48,915 nucleotides of DNA from Saccoglossus kowalevskii (lineage: Eukaryota > Hemichordata > Enteropneusta > Harrimaniidae), in contig NW_003115797.1 in NCBI RefSeq assembly GCF_000003605.2, positions 1 through 48,915 of the forward strand, in the 5' to 3' direction. This document shows positions 24,481 to 36,299 of the stretch, piece by piece. Below the pieces are notes generated by a model. It had not been told where the DNA came from, searched no databases, and saw only the letters and a program-made list of their open reading frames with translations. Position 1 is the first letter of the stretch. Each line of letters begins with the position of its first letter. The position numbers were made by a program, and so were the translations under genes.

Positions 24481-27400
24481 GAGAGAGGACTTGTATATAT
24501 GATATATAGGCCTTGTAGTTAGGGTACTCGTATATACAATAATCAGACTCTGCATTGGTCTTGAGAGAGGACTTGTATATAAGATATATAGGCCTTGTAG
24601 TTAGGGTACTCGTATATACAATACTCAAATTCTGCATTGGTTTTGAGAGAGGACTTGTATATATGATATATAGGCCTTGTAGTTAGGGTACTCGTATATA
24701 CAATACTCAGACTCTGCATTGGTGTTGAGAGAGGACTTGTATATAAGATATATAGGCCTTGTAGTTAGGGTACTCGTATATTCAATATTTGACTCTGCAT
24801 CGGTGTTGAGAGAGGACTTGTATATATGGTATATAGGCCTTGTAGTTAGGGTACTCGTATATACAAAACTCAAATTCTGCATTGATGTTGAGAGAAGACT
24901 TGTATGTATGATATATTGGCCTTTTAATTAGGGTACTCGTATATACAATACTCACCATTCTGCATTGTGTTGAGAGAGGATTTGTATACATGATATATAG
25001 GCCTTGTAGTTAGGGTACTCGTATATACAATACTCAGACTCTGTCTTATGTTGAGAGAAGACTTGTATACAATATACATAGGCCTTGTAGTTAGGGTACT
25101 CGTATATACAATACTCAGACTCTGCATTGGTGTTGAGAGAGGACTTGTATATAAGATATATATGTCTTGTAGTTAGGGTACTCGTATATACAATACTCAG
25201 ACTCTGCATTGGTGTTGAGAGAGGACTTGTATATATGATATATAGACGTTGTAGTTAGCGTACTCGTATATACAATACTCAGACTCTGCTTTGGTGTTGA
25301 GAGAGGACTTGTATACAAGATATATAGGCATTGTAGTTAGGGTACTCGTATATACAATACTCAGACTCTGCATTGGTGTTGAGAGAGGACTTGTATATAA
25401 GATATATATGCCTTGTAGTTAGGGTACTCGTATATACAATACTCAGATTCTGCATTGGTGTTGAGAGAGGACTTGTATATATGATATATAGACCTTGTAG
25501 TTAGGGTACTCGTATATACAATACTCAGACTCTGCATTGGTGTTGAGAGATGACTTGTATATAAGATATATAGGCCTTATAGTTAGGGTACTCGTATATA
25601 CAATACTCAGACTCTGCATTGGTGTTGAGAGAGGCCTTGTATATAAGATATATAGGCCTTGTTGTTAGGGTACTCGTATATACAATACTCAGATTCTGCA
25701 CTGGTGTTGAGAGAGGACTTGTATACAAAATATATAGGCCTTGTAGTTTGGGTACTCGTATATACAATACTCAGACTATGCATTGGTGTTGAGAGAGGAC
25801 TTGTATACAATATATATATGCCTTGTAGTTAGGGTACTCGTATATACAATATTTGACTCTGTATTGGAGCTGAGAGAGAACTTGTATACAAGATACATAG
25901 GCCTTGTAGTTAGGGTACTCGTATATACAATACTCAGACTCTGCATTGGTGTTGAGAGAGGACTTGTATATATGATATATATACCTTGTAGTTAGCGTAC
26001 TCGTATATACAATACTCAGACTCTGCTTTGGTGTTGAGAGAGGACTTGTATACAAGATATATAGGCATTGTAGTTAGGGTACTCGTATATACAATACTCA
26101 GATTCTGCATTGGTGTTGAGAGAGGACTTGTATATAAGGCATATAGGCATTGTAGTTAGGGTACTCGTATATACAATACTCAGACTCTGCATTGGTGTTG
26201 AGTGAGAACTTGTATATAAGATATATAGGCATTGTAGGTAGGGTACTCGTGTATACAATATTTGACTTACGTTGGTGTTAAGAGAGGACTTGTATATAAG
26301 ATATATATGCCTTGTAGTTAGGGTACTCGTGTATACAATACTCAGATTCTGCATTGGTGTTGAGAGAGGACTTGTATATAAGATATATATGCCTTGTAGT
26401 TAGGGAACTCGTATATACAATACTCAGACTCTTCATTGGTGTTGAGAGAGGACTTGTATATAAGGTATATAGGCCTTGTAGTTAGCGTACTCGTATATAC
26501 AATACTCAGACTCTGCATTGGTGTTGAGAGAGGACTTGTATACAAGATATATAGGCATTGTAGTTAGGGTACTCGTATATACAATACTCAGATTCTGCAT
26601 TGGTGTTGAGAGAGGACTTGTATACAAGATACATAGGCCTTGTAGTTAGGGTACTCGTATATACAATACTCAGACTCTGCATTGGTGTTGAGAGAGGACT
26701 TGTATACAAGATATATATGCATTGTAGTTAGGGTACTCGTATATACAATACTCAGACTCTGCATTGGTGTTGAGAGAGGACTTGTATATAAGATATATAT
26801 GCCTTGTAGTTAGGGTACTCGTATATACAATACTCAGATTCTGCATTGGTGTTGCGAGAGGACTTGTATATATGATATATAGACCTTGTAGTTAGGGTAC
26901 TCGTATATACAATACTCAGACTCTGCATTGGTGTTGAGAGATGACTTGTATATAAGATATATAGGCCTTATAGTTAGGGTACTCGTATATACAATACTCA
27001 GACTCTGCATTGCTGTTGAGAGAGGCCTTGTATATAATATATATAGGCCTTGTTGTTAGGGTACTCGTATATACAATACTCAGACTCTGCATTGGTGTTG
27101 AGAGAGGACTTGTATATAAGGTATATAGGCCTTTTAGTTAGGGTACTCGTATATACAATACTCAGACTCTGCATTGGTGTTGAGAGAGGACTTGTATACA
27201 AGATATATAGGCATTGTAGTTAGGGTACTCGTATATACAATACTCAGATTCTGCATTGGAGTTGCGAGAGGACTTGTATATATGATATAGACCTTGTAGT
27301 TAGGGTACTCGTATATACAATAATCAGACTCTGCATTGGTGTTGAGAGATGACTTGTACATACGATAAATATGCCTTGTAGTTAGGGTACTCGTATATAC

Positions 27401-28784
27401 AATACTCAGACTCTGCATTGGTGTTGAGAGAGGACTTGTATATAAGATATATATGCCTTGTAGTTAGGGTACTCGTATATACAATACTCAGATTCTGCAT
27501 TGGTGTTGAGAGAGGACTTGTATATATTATATATAGACCTTGTAGTTAGGGTACTCGTATATACAATACTCAGACTCTGCATTGGTGTTGAGAGATGACT
27601 TGTATATAAGATATATAGGCCTTATAGTTAGGGTACTCGTATATACAATACTCAGACTCAGCATTGGTGTTGAGAGAGGCCTAGTATATAAGATATATAG
27701 GCCTTGTTGTTAGGGTACTCGTATATACAATACTCAGATTCTGCACTGGTGTTGAGAGAGGACTTGTATACAAAATATATAGGCCTTGTAGTTTGGGTAC
27801 TCGTATATACAATACTCAGACTATGCATTGGTGTTGAGAGAGGACTTGTATACAATATATATATGCCTTGTAGTTAGGGTACTCGTATATACAATATTTG
27901 ACTCTGTATTGGAGCTGAGAGAGAACTTGTATACAAGATACATAGGCCTTGTAGTTAGGGTACTCGTATATACAATACTCAGACTCTGCATTGGTGTTGA
28001 GAGAGGACTTGTATATATGATATATATACCTTGTAGTTAGCGTACTCGTATATACAATACTCAGACTCTGCTTTGGTGTTGAGAGAGGACTTGTATACAA
28101 GATATATAGGCATTGTAGTTAGGGTACTCGTATATACAATACTCAGATTCTGCATTGGTGTTGAGAGAGGACTTGTATATAAGGCATATAGGCATTGTAG
28201 TTAGGGTACTCGTATATACAATAATCAGACTCTGCATTGGTGTTGAGTGAGAACTTGTATATAAGATATATAGGCCTTGTAGGTAGGGTACTCGTGTATA
28301 CAATATTTGACTTACATTGGTGTTAAGAGAGGACTTGTATATAAGATATATATGCCTTGTAGTTAGGGTACTCGTGTATACAATACTCAGATTCTGCATT
28401 GGTGTTGAGAGAGGACTTGTATATAAGATATATATGCCTTGTAGTTAGGGAACTCGTATATACAATACTCAGACTCTTCATTGGTGTTGAGAGAGGACTT
28501 GTATATAAGGTATATAGGCCTTGTAGTTAGCGTACTCGTATATACAATACTCAGACTCTGCATTGGTGTTGAGAGAGGACTTGTATACAAGATATATAGG
28601 CATTGTAGTTAGGGTACTCGTATATACAATACTCAGATTCTGCATTGGTGTTGAGAGAGGACTTGAATACAAGATACATAGGCCTTGTAGTTAGGGTACT
28701 CGTATATACAATACTCAGACTCTGCATTGGTGTTGAGAGAGGACTTGTATACAAGATATATAGGCATTGTAGTTAGGGTACTCG

Positions 28785-28835
28785 TATATACAATACTCAG
28801 ACTCTGCATTGGTGTTGAGAGAGGACTTGTATATA
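28785..28835. repeat. 9-bp inverted repeat enclosing the monomer core (representative)
   Basis: TATATACAA at 28785-28793 is the exact reverse complement of TTGTATATA at 28827-28835, with 33 bp between them. The arms flank the GC-richer core (about 48% GC against 38% for the whole unit). In the tatacaag form of the monomer only seven bases of the pairing remain, but that form gains its own 12-bp palindrome. Each monomer can therefore form a stem-loop or cruciform of one type or the other. Formation in the cell is inference. Confidence 0.8.
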
Positions 28836-28837
28836 AG
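28830..28837 (+). promoter_or_regulatory. TATA-box-like TATATAAG (representative, function unproven)
   Basis: The octamer TATATAAG fits the general eukaryotic TATA-box pattern TATAWAWR and recurs in every monomer of the tatataag form. Many satellites are transcribed, so cryptic initiation is possible. No initiator, conserved downstream gene or terminator supports a real promoter, and AT-rich satellites match this pattern by chance. Treat as a low-confidence motif. Confidence 0.15.
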
Positions 28838-28848
28838 ATATATATGCC

Positions 28849-28930
28849 TTGTAGTTAGGGTACTCGTATATACAATACTCAGACTCTGCATTGGTGTTGA
28901 GAGAGGACTTGTATACAAGATATATAGGCA
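28849..28930 (+). repeat. Reference monomer, tatacaag (palindromic) form
   Basis: This is the adjacent 82-bp unit. It differs from its left neighbour mainly in the tail, where tatacaag replaces tatataag and the unit ends in ataggca. The single T-to-C change creates the perfect palindrome CTTGTATACAAG. This form, the tatataag form and the tatatatg form alternate in fixed local orders, which is what defines the higher-order repeats of the array. Confidence 0.93.
28908..28919. other. Perfect 12-bp palindrome CTTGTATACAAG (representative copy)
   Basis: The 12 bases equal their own reverse complement. The site occurs in a large share of monomers, always in the AT-rich tail just after the GAGAGAGGA tract. 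Such a dyad could bind a dimeric protein or extrude as a small cruciform; neither role is shown by sequence alone. Neighbouring monomers carry cttgtatataag at the same place, which is one base short of symmetry. Confidence 0.85.
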
Positions 28931-29689
28931 TTGTAGTTAGGGTACTCGTATATACAATACTCAGATTCTGCATTGGTGTTGAGAGAGGACTTGTATATAT
29001 GATATAGACCTTGTAGTTAGGGTACTCGTATATACAATAATCAGACTCTGCATTGGTGTTGAGAGATGACTTGTACATAAGATATATATGCCTTGTAGTT
29101 AGGGTACTCGTATATACAATACTCAGACTCTGCATTGGTGTTGAGAGAGGACTTGTATGTAAGATATATATGCCTTGTAGTTTGGGTACTCGTATATACA
29201 ATACTCAGACTCTGCATTGGTGTTGAGAGAGGACTTGTATACAAGATATATAGGCATTGTAGTTAGGGTACTCGTATATACAATACTCAGATTCTGCATT
29301 GGTGTTGAGAGAGGACTTGTATATATGATATAGACCTTGTAGTTAGGGTACTCGTATATACAATAATCAGACTCTGCATTGGTGTTGAGAGATGACTTGT
29401 ATACAAGATATATAGGCATTGTAGTTAGGGTACTCGTATATACAATACTCAGATTCTGCATTGGTGTTGAGAGAGGCCTTGTATATAAGATATATAGGCC
29501 TTGTTGTTAGGGTACTCGTATATACAATACTCAGACTCTGCATTGGTGTTGAGAGAGGACTTGTATATAGGTATATAGGCCTTTTAGTTAGGGTACTCGT
29601 ATATACAATACTCAGACTCTGCATTGGTGTTGAGAGAGGACTTGTATACAAGATATATAGGCATTGTAGTTAGGGTACTCGTATATACA

Positions 29690-30780
29690 ATACTCAGATT
29701 TTGCATTGGTGTTGAGAGAGGACTTGTATATAAGGTATATAGGCCTTGTAGTTAGCGTACTCGTATATACAATACTCAGACTCTGCATTGGTGTTGAGTG
29801 AGAACTTGTATATATGATATATTGGCCTTGTAGTTAGGGTATTAGTGTATACAATATTTGACTCTGCATTGGTGTTGAGAGAGGACTTGTATACAAGATA
29901 TAAAGGCCTTGTAGTTAGGGTACTCTTATATACAATACTCAGATTCTGCACTGGTGTTGAGAGAGGACTTGTATACAAGATATATAGGCCTTGTAGTTAG
30001 GGTACTCGTATATACAATACTCAGACTCTGTATTGGTGTTGAGAGAGGACTTGCATACAAGATATATAGGCATTGTACTTAGGGTACTCGTATATACACT
30101 AATCAGACTCTGCATTGGTGTTGAGAGAGGACTTGTATACAAGATAAATAGGCCTTGTAGTTAGGGTACTCGTATATACAATACTCAGACTCTGCATTGG
30201 TGTTAAGAGAGGACTTGTATATAAGATATATATGCCTTGTAGTTAGGGTACTCGTATATACAATACTCAGATTCTGAATTGGTGTTGAGAGAGGACTTGT
30301 ATATAAGATATATATGCCTTGTAGTTAGGGTACTCGTATATACAATACTCAGACTCTGCATTGGTGTTGAGAGAGGACTTGTATATATGATATGTGGGCC
30401 TTGTAGTTAGGGTATTAGTGTATACAATATTTGACTCTGCATTGGTGTTGAGAGAGGACTTGTCTACAAGATATAAAGGCCTTGTAGTTAGGGTACTCGT
30501 ATATACAATACTCAGACTCTGCATTGGTGTTGAGAGAAGACTTGTATGCAAGATATATAGGCTTTGTAGTTAGGGTACTCTTATATATAATACTTAGATT
30601 CTGCACTGGTGTTGAGAGAGGACTTGTATACAAGATATATAGGCCCTTGTAGTTAGGGTACTCGTATATACAATATTTGACTCTGCATTGGGGTTGAGAG
30701 AGAACTTGTATATATGATATATAGGAATTTGTAGTTAGGGTACTCGTATATACAATACTCGGACTCTGCATTGGTGTAGA
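29690..30780 (+). repeat. Satellite subfamily A domain, copy 3 (short)
   Basis: A markers tattagtgtatac lie at 29840 and 30413. The first part matches about 961-1270 (offset 28731), the middle matches about 4050-4200, and the right part (about 30340-30650) matches 11930-12240 (offset 18412), including the rare cttatatataatac variant near 12168 and 30580. This one-kilobase island of A inside B is thus a patchwork of pieces related to both larger A domains. Confidence 0.72.
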
Positions 30781-32791
30781 AAGAGGACTTGTATACAAGA
30801 TATATAGGCTTTGTAGTTAGGGTACTCGTATATACAACACTCAGATTCTGCACTGGTGTTGAGAGAGGACTTGTATACAAAATATATAGGCTTTGTAGTT
30901 AGGGTACTCGTATATACAACACTCAGACTCTGCATTGGTGTTGAGAGAGGACTTGTATACAAAATATATAGGCCTTGTAGTTTGGGTACTCGTATATACA
31001 ATACTCAGACTCTGCATTGGTGTTGAGAGAGGACTTGTATACAAGATATATAGGCCTTGTAGTTTGGGTACTCGTATATACAATACTCAGACTATGCATT
31101 GGTGTTGAGAGAGGACTTGTATACAATATATATAGGCATTGTAGTTAGGGTACTCGTATATACTATACTCAGATTCTGCATTGGTGTTGAGAGAGGACTT
31201 GTATATATGATATATAGACCTTGTAGTTAGGGTACTCGTATATACAATACTCAGATTCTGCACTGGTGTTGAGAGAGGACTTGTATACAAAATATATAGG
31301 CCTTGTAGTTTGGGTACTCGTATATACAATACTCAGACTATGCATTGGTGTTGAGAGAGGACTTGTATACAATATATATAGGCATTGTAGTTAGGGGACT
31401 CGTATATACTATACTCAGATTTTGCATTGGTGTTGAGAGAGGACTTGTATATATGATATATAGACCTTGTAGTTAGGGTACTCGTATATACAATACTCGG
31501 ACTCTGCATTGGTGTTGAGAGAGGCCTTGTATATAAGATATATAGGCCTTGTAGTTAGGGTACTCGTATATACAATACTCAGATTCTGCATTGGTGTTGA
31601 GAGAGGACTTGTATACAAGATATATAGGCATTGTAGTTAGGGTACTCGTATATACAATACTCAGATTCTGCATTGGTGTTGAGAGAGGACTTGTATATAA
31701 GATATATAGGCATTGTAGTTAGGGTACTCGTATATACAATACTCAGATTCTGCATTGGTGTTGAGAGAGGACTTGTATACAAGATATATATGTCTTGTAG
31801 TTAGGGAACTCGTATATACAATACTCAGACTCTCATTGGTGTTGAGAGAGGACTTGTATATGAGGTATATAGGCCTTGTAGTTAGCGTACTCGTATATAC
31901 AATACTCAGACTCTGCATTGGTGTTGAGAGAGGACTTGTATACAAGATATATAGGCATTGTAGTTAGGGTACTCGTATATACAATACTCAGACTCTGCAT
32001 TGGTGTTGAGAGAGAACTTGTATATAAGACATATATGCCTTGTAGTTAGGGTACTCGTATATACAATACTCAGATTCTGCATTGGTGTTGAGAGAGGACT
32101 TGTATATATGATATATAGACCTTGTAGTTAGGGCACTCGTATATACAATACTCAGACTCTGCATTGGTGTTGAGAGATGACTTGTATATAAGATATATAG
32201 GCCTTATAGTTAGGGTACTCGTATATACAATACTCAGACTCTGCATTGGTGTTGAGAGAGGCCTTGTATATAAGATATATAGGCCTTGTTGTTAGGGTAC
32301 TCGTATATACAATACTCAGACTATGCATTGGTGTTGAGAGAGGACTTGTATATAAGGTATATAGGCCTTTTAGTTAGGGTACTCGTATATACAATACTCA
32401 GACTCTGCATTGGTGTTGAGAGAGGACTTGTATACAAGATATATAGGCATTGTAGTTAGGGTACTCGTATATACAATACTCAGATTCTGCATTGGTGTTG
32501 AGAGAGGACTTACATATATAACATAGACCTTGTAGTTAGGGTACTCGTATATACAATAATCAGACTCTGCATTGGTGTTGAGAGATGACTTGTACATAAG
32601 ATATATATGCCTTGTAGTTAGGGTACTCGTATATACAATACTCAGACTCTGCATTGGTGTTGAGAGAGGACTTGTATATAAGATATATATGCCTTGTAGT
32701 TAGGGTACTCGTATATACAATACTCAGACTCTGCATTGGTGTTGAGAGAGGACTTGTATATATGATATATAGACCTTGTAGTTAGGGTACT

Positions 32792-33560
32792 CGTATATAC
32801 AATACTCAGACTCTGCATTGGTGTTGAAAGAGGACTTGTATACAAGTTATATAGGCTTTGTAGTTAGGGTACTCGTATATACAACACTCAGATTCTGCAC
32901 TGGTGTTGAGAGAGGACTTGTATACAAAATATATAGGCCTTGTAGTTTGGGTACTCGTATATACAATACTCAGACTATGCATTGGTGTTGAGAGAGGACT
33001 TGTATACAATATATATAGGCATTGTAGTTAGGGTACTCGTATATACAATACTCAGATTCTGCATTGGTGTTGAGAGAGGACTTGTATATATGATATATAG
33101 ACCTTGTAGTTAGGGTACTCGTATATACAATACTCAGACTCTGCATTGGTGTTGAGAGATGACTTGTATATAAGATATATAGGCCTTATAGTTAGGGTAC
33201 TCGTATATACAATACTCAGACTCTGCATTGGTGTTGAGAGAGGCCTTGTATATAAGATATATAGGCCTTGCAGTTAGGGTACTCGTATATACAATACTCA
33301 GACTCTGCATTGGTGTTGAGAGAGGACTTGTATACAAGATATATAGGCATTGTAGTTAGGGTACTCGTATATACAATACTCAGATTTTGCATTGGTGTTG
33401 AGAGAGGACTTGTATACAAGATATATAGGCTTTGTAGTTAGGGTACTCGTATATACAATACTCAGATTCTGCACTGGTGTTGAGAGAGGACTTGTATACA
33501 AGATATATAGGTCTTGTAATTAAGGTACTCGTATATACAATACTCAGACTCTGCATTGGT
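32792..33560 (+). repeat. Segmental copy of 7500-8270 (offset 25292 bp)
   Basis: The B cassette and the following monomers are shared, including ggccttgcagttag and the rare ggtcttgtaattag end (near 8219 and 33511). The match fails just after, where the left copy has gagaggacttgtatatatg and the right has gagaggccttg. Confidence 0.8.
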
Positions 33561-34679
33561 GTTGAGAGAGGCCTTGTATATAAGATATATAGGCCTTGTA
33601 GTTAGCGAACTCGTATATACAATACTCAGACTCTGTATTGGTGTTGAGAGAAGACTTGTATACAAGATATATAGGCTTTGTAGTTAGGGTACTCGTATAT
33701 ACAATACTCAGATTCTGCACTGGTGTTGAGAGAGGACTTGTATACAAAATATATAGGCCTTGTAGTTAGGGTACTCGTATATACAATACTCAGACTCTGC
33801 ATTGGTGTTGAGAGAGGACTTGTATATAAGATATATAGGCCTTGTAGTTAGGGTACTCGTATATACAATATTTGACTCTGCATTGGAGCTGAGAGAGAAC
33901 TTGTATACAAGATACATAGGCCTTGTAGTTAGGGTACTCGTATATACAATACTCAGACTCTGCATTGGTGTTGAGAGAGGACTTGTATACAATATATATA
34001 GGCATTGTAGTTAGGGTACTCGTATATACAATACTCAGATTCTGCATTGGTGTTGAGAGAGGACTTGTATATATGATATATAGACCTTGTAGTTAGGGTA
34101 CTCGTATATACAATACTCAGACTCTGCATTGGTGTTGAGAGATGACTTGTATATAAGATATATAGGCCTTATAGTTAGGGTACTCGTATATACAATACTC
34201 AGACTCTGCATTGGTGTTGAGAGAGGCCTTGTATATAAGATATATAGGCCTTGTAGTTAGGGTACTCGTATATACAATACTCAGACTCTGCATTGGTGTT
34301 GAGAGAGGCCTTGTATACAAGATATATAGGCATTGTAGTTAGGGTACTCGTATATACAATACTCAGATTTTGCATTGGTGTTGAGAGAGGACTTGTATAT
34401 AAGGAATATAGGCCTTGTAGTTAGCGAAATCGTATATACAATACTCAGACTCTGTATTGGTGTTGAGAGAAGACTTGTATACAAGATATATAGGCCTTGT
34501 AGTTAGGGTACTCGTATATACAATACTCAGATTTTGCATTGGTGTTGAGAGAGGACTTGTATATAAGGAATATAGGCCTTGTAGTTAGGGTACTCGTATA
34601 TACAATACTCAGACTCTGTATTGGTTGTTGAGAGAGACTTGTATACAAGATATATAGGCCTTGTAGTTAGGGTACTCGT

Positions 34680-36240
34680 ATATACAATACTCAGATTCTG
34701 CATTGGTGTTGAGAGAGGACTTGTATATAAGGCATATAGGCATTGTAGTTAGGGTTCTCGTATATACAATACTCAGACTCTGCATTAGTGTTGAGTGAGA
34801 ACTTGTATATAAGATATATAGGCCTTGTAGTTAGGGTACTCGTGTATACAATACTCAGATTCTGCATTGGTGTTGAGAGAGGACTTGTATATAAGATATA
34901 TATGCCTTGTAGTTAGGGAACTCGTATATACAATACTCAGACTCTGCATTGGTGTTGAGAGGGGACTTGTATATAAGGTATATAGGCCTTGTAGTTAGCG
35001 TACTCGTATATACAATACTCAGACTCTGCATTGGTGTTGAGAGAGGACTTGTATACAAGATATATAGGCATTGTAGTTAGGGTACTCGTATATACAATAC
35101 TCAGACTCTGCATTGGTGTTGAGAGAGGCCTTGTATATAAGATATATAGGCCTTGTAGTTAGGGTACTCGTATATACAATACTCAGACTCTGCATTGGTG
35201 TTGAGAGAGGACTTGTATACAAGATATATAGGCATTGTAGTTAGGGAACTCGTTTATACAATACTCAGACTCTGCATTGGTGTTGAGAGGGGACTTGTAT
35301 ATAAGGTATATAGGCCTTGTAGTTAGCGTACTCGTATATACAATACTCAGACTCTGCATTGGTGTTGAGAGAGGACTTGTATACAAGATATATAGGCATT
35401 GTAGTTAGGGTACTCGTATATACAATACTCAGATTCTGCATTGGTGTTGAGAGAGGACTTGTATACAAGATACATAGGCCTTGTAGTTAGGGTACTCGTA
35501 TATACAATACTCAGATTCTGCATTGGTGTTGAGAGAGGACTTGTATATAAGGAATATAGGCATTGTAGTAAGGGTACTCGTATATACAATACTCAGACTC
35601 TGCATTGGTGTTGAGAGAGGACTTGTATATATGATATATAGACCTTGTAGTTAGCGTACTCGTATATACAATACTCAGACTCTGCTTTGGTGTTGAGAGA
35701 GGACTTGTATACAAGATATATAGGCATTGTAGTTAGGGTACTCGTATATACAATACTCAGATTCTGCATTGGTGTTGAGAGAGGACTTGTATATAAGGCA
35801 TATAGGCATTGTAGTAAGGGTACTCGTATATACAATACTCAGACTCTGCATTAGTGTTGAGTGAGAACTTGTATATAAGATATATAGGCCTTGTAGTTAG
35901 GGTACTCGTGTATACAATACTCAGATTCTGCATTGGTGTTGAGAGAGGACTTGTATATAAGATATATATGCCTTGTAGTTAGGGAACTCGTATATACAAT
36001 ACTCAGACTCTGCATTGGTGTTGAGAGGGGACTTGTATATAAGGTATATAGGCCTTGTAGTTAGCGTACTCGTATATACAATACTCAGACTCTGCATTGG
36101 TGTTGAGAGAGGACTTGTATACAAGATATATAGGCATTGTAGTTAGGGTACTCGTATATACAATACTCAGATTCTGCATTGGTGTTGAGAGAGGACTTGT
36201 ATACAAGATACATAGGCCATGTAGTTAGGGTACTCGTATA
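34680..36240 (+). repeat. Overlapping 9-mer (738 bp) and 13-mer (1066 bp) duplications
   Basis: The block with gcattagtgttgagtgag and then tagggaactcg occurs near 34783 and again at +1066 bp near 35849. The block with gagaggggacttg and gttagcgtactcg occurs near 35286 and again at +738 bp near 36024. Both periods are whole multiples of 82, so nested HORs share monomers here. The rare agggttctcg of the first block (34751) also occurs near 42524, showing a further copy of about 34680-35020 at 42453-42793 (offset 7773). Confidence 0.75.
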
Positions 36241-36299
36241 TACAATACTCAGATTCTGCATTGGTGTTGAGAGAGGACTTGTATATAAGGAATATAGGC

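Larger units (their letters stand above)
21900..25065 (+). repeat. Satellite subfamily C domain, copy 2
   Basis: The left half (about 21983-23434) repeats C copy 1 (15185-16635) at a constant offset of 6798 bp. It is followed by a second tandem 1063-bp unit. The C marker tatctgatatata is present near 22372, 23106, 23432 and 24170, and the 81-bp gccttatgttgag or gtcttatgttgag form near 22998, 24060, 24225 and 25041. The right part, 24310-25060, is found again at 47222-47980. Confidence 0.75.
28767..28848 (+). repeat. Reference monomer, tatataag form
   Basis: This 82-bp unit is close to the consensus and serves as the coordinate frame for the array. It starts at ttgtagttaggg and ends at tatatatgcc. 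Landmarks are TTAGGG at 28773-28778, GTAC at 28778-28781 (present in nearly every copy, so an enzyme cutting GTAC should give an 82-bp ladder), one CpG in ctcgta, arm TATATACAA at 28785-28793, the purine tract GAGAGAGGA at 28817-28825, and arm TTGTATATA at 28827-28835. The last bases vary between copies: ataggcc, ataggca, atatgcc or atagacc. These tail endings are the most useful markers for sorting monomers into subtypes. Confidence 0.93.
25330..28885 (+). repeat. Tandem 25-mer HOR pair, 2045-bp unit
   Basis: About 25330-26838 matches 27375-28883 at a constant +2045 bp, so the unit is 25 monomers less five bases. Shared rare variants include ctgtattggagctgag, tatatataccttg, ggcatataggcattg, cttgtaggtaggg and ctcttcattgg. 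Small differences (tatatattatatatagg near 27523, aagttgcgagag near 26853 outside the match) are few. It is the largest tandem duplication in the window, apart from the chance that more copies lie outside. Confidence 0.87.
25065..29690 (+). repeat. Satellite subfamily B domain, copy 3
   Basis: This domain is dominated by a 2045-bp (25-monomer) tandem duplication, described separately. The last part, about 28920-29460, matches 9438-9978 at offset 19482 and contains the 80-bp tatgatatagacc unit. The right border is sharp, at the start of the A-type block near 29690. Confidence 0.72.

Noticed and set aside
28773-28778. Interstitial telomere array
   Set aside because: TTAGGG occurs once per monomer and not in tandem. 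Kept only as a motif-level finding.
32505-32530. Unusual cttacatatataacatagacc stretch as an insertion or mobile-element scar
   Set aside because: It aligns with the tail of the 80-bp tatgatatagacc monomer with a few point changes. No target-site duplication or foreign sequence flanks it.
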